This document shows positions 12,308 through 12,330 of a stretch of DNA of 12,330 nucleotides, piece after piece (the stretch's first letter is position 1; each line of letters starts with the position of its first letter). The position numbers were made by a program, and so were the translations under genes. The stretch is from assembly GCA_007126835.1 (NCBI GenBank), contig SLAO01000020.1, positions 1-12,330 of the forward strand, in the 5' to 3' direction. The stretch is from Nitriliruptorales bacterium (GTDB taxonomy: Bacteria > Actinomycetota > Nitriliruptoria > Euzebyales > Egibacteraceae). The notes below the pieces were generated by a model. The model saw only the letters and a list, made by a program, of their open reading frames with translations. It was not told the origin of the DNA and ran no database searches.

Positions 12308-12330
12308 GTCCGCGTCGTCCTCCCGTGAGC

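Noticed and set aside
1..12330. CRISPR array, insertion sequence, prophage or toxin-antitoxin module
   Set aside because: No regularly spaced repeats, transposase, integrase or phage motifs, or small paired toxin-like genes are seen on either strand.

Overview
The window is a very GC-rich stretch (G/C in nearly every third codon position, frequent GTG and TTG starts) that reads as ordinary housekeeping and accessory chromosome of a high-GC actinobacterium. The DUF3151 gene, the divergent SpoIIM-family/RDD pair and the FlK-like thioesterase all point to Actinomycetota. A deep-branching class such as Nitriliruptoria is possible, but that is only an impression. I see no tRNA, rRNA, CRISPR array, insertion sequence, prophage gene or defence cassette.

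Left part (1-4035): a SpoIIM-family membrane protein, cut by the left edge, diverges from an RDD-family membrane protein. In actinobacteria this pair usually sits beside a MoxR/DUF58 cluster, which would lie off the left edge. Next comes an RNA-repair pair, archease and the RNA ligase RtcB, transcribed divergently from a 65-base gap that holds an inverted repeat and a tandem 7-base repeat.

Middle part (4051-7228): a leftward run of three genes encodes a DUF3151 protein, an unrecognised 256-residue protein with an acidic tail, and an alpha/beta hydrolase. A lipoprotein gene diverges from this run and converges on a small cupin-like gene.

Right part (7314-12330): leucyl aminopeptidase (PepA, complete M17 active site) converges with an FlK-like hotdog thioesterase. 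Then follows a probable two-gene operon: an eight-helix membrane protein of unknown family and an L-2-hydroxyglutarate oxidase (LhgO). A 287-base gap comes next, with a good thiol-stress-type ECF sigma promoter match, a 21-codon ORF and two GC-rich hairpins. The window ends with a leftward O-methyltransferase gene.

Strand changes at almost every gene, so most transcripts carry one gene and only two runs look like operons. The two functional pairs with real support are archease-RtcB (RNA ligation) and, by inference, membrane protein-LhgO (electron transfer to the membrane). I found no convincing new multi-gene system. The most promising leads are the possible stress-induced short transcript downstream of lhgO, the unknown membrane partner of lhgO, the unknown protein next to DUF3151, and the atypical archease with its divergent control region.
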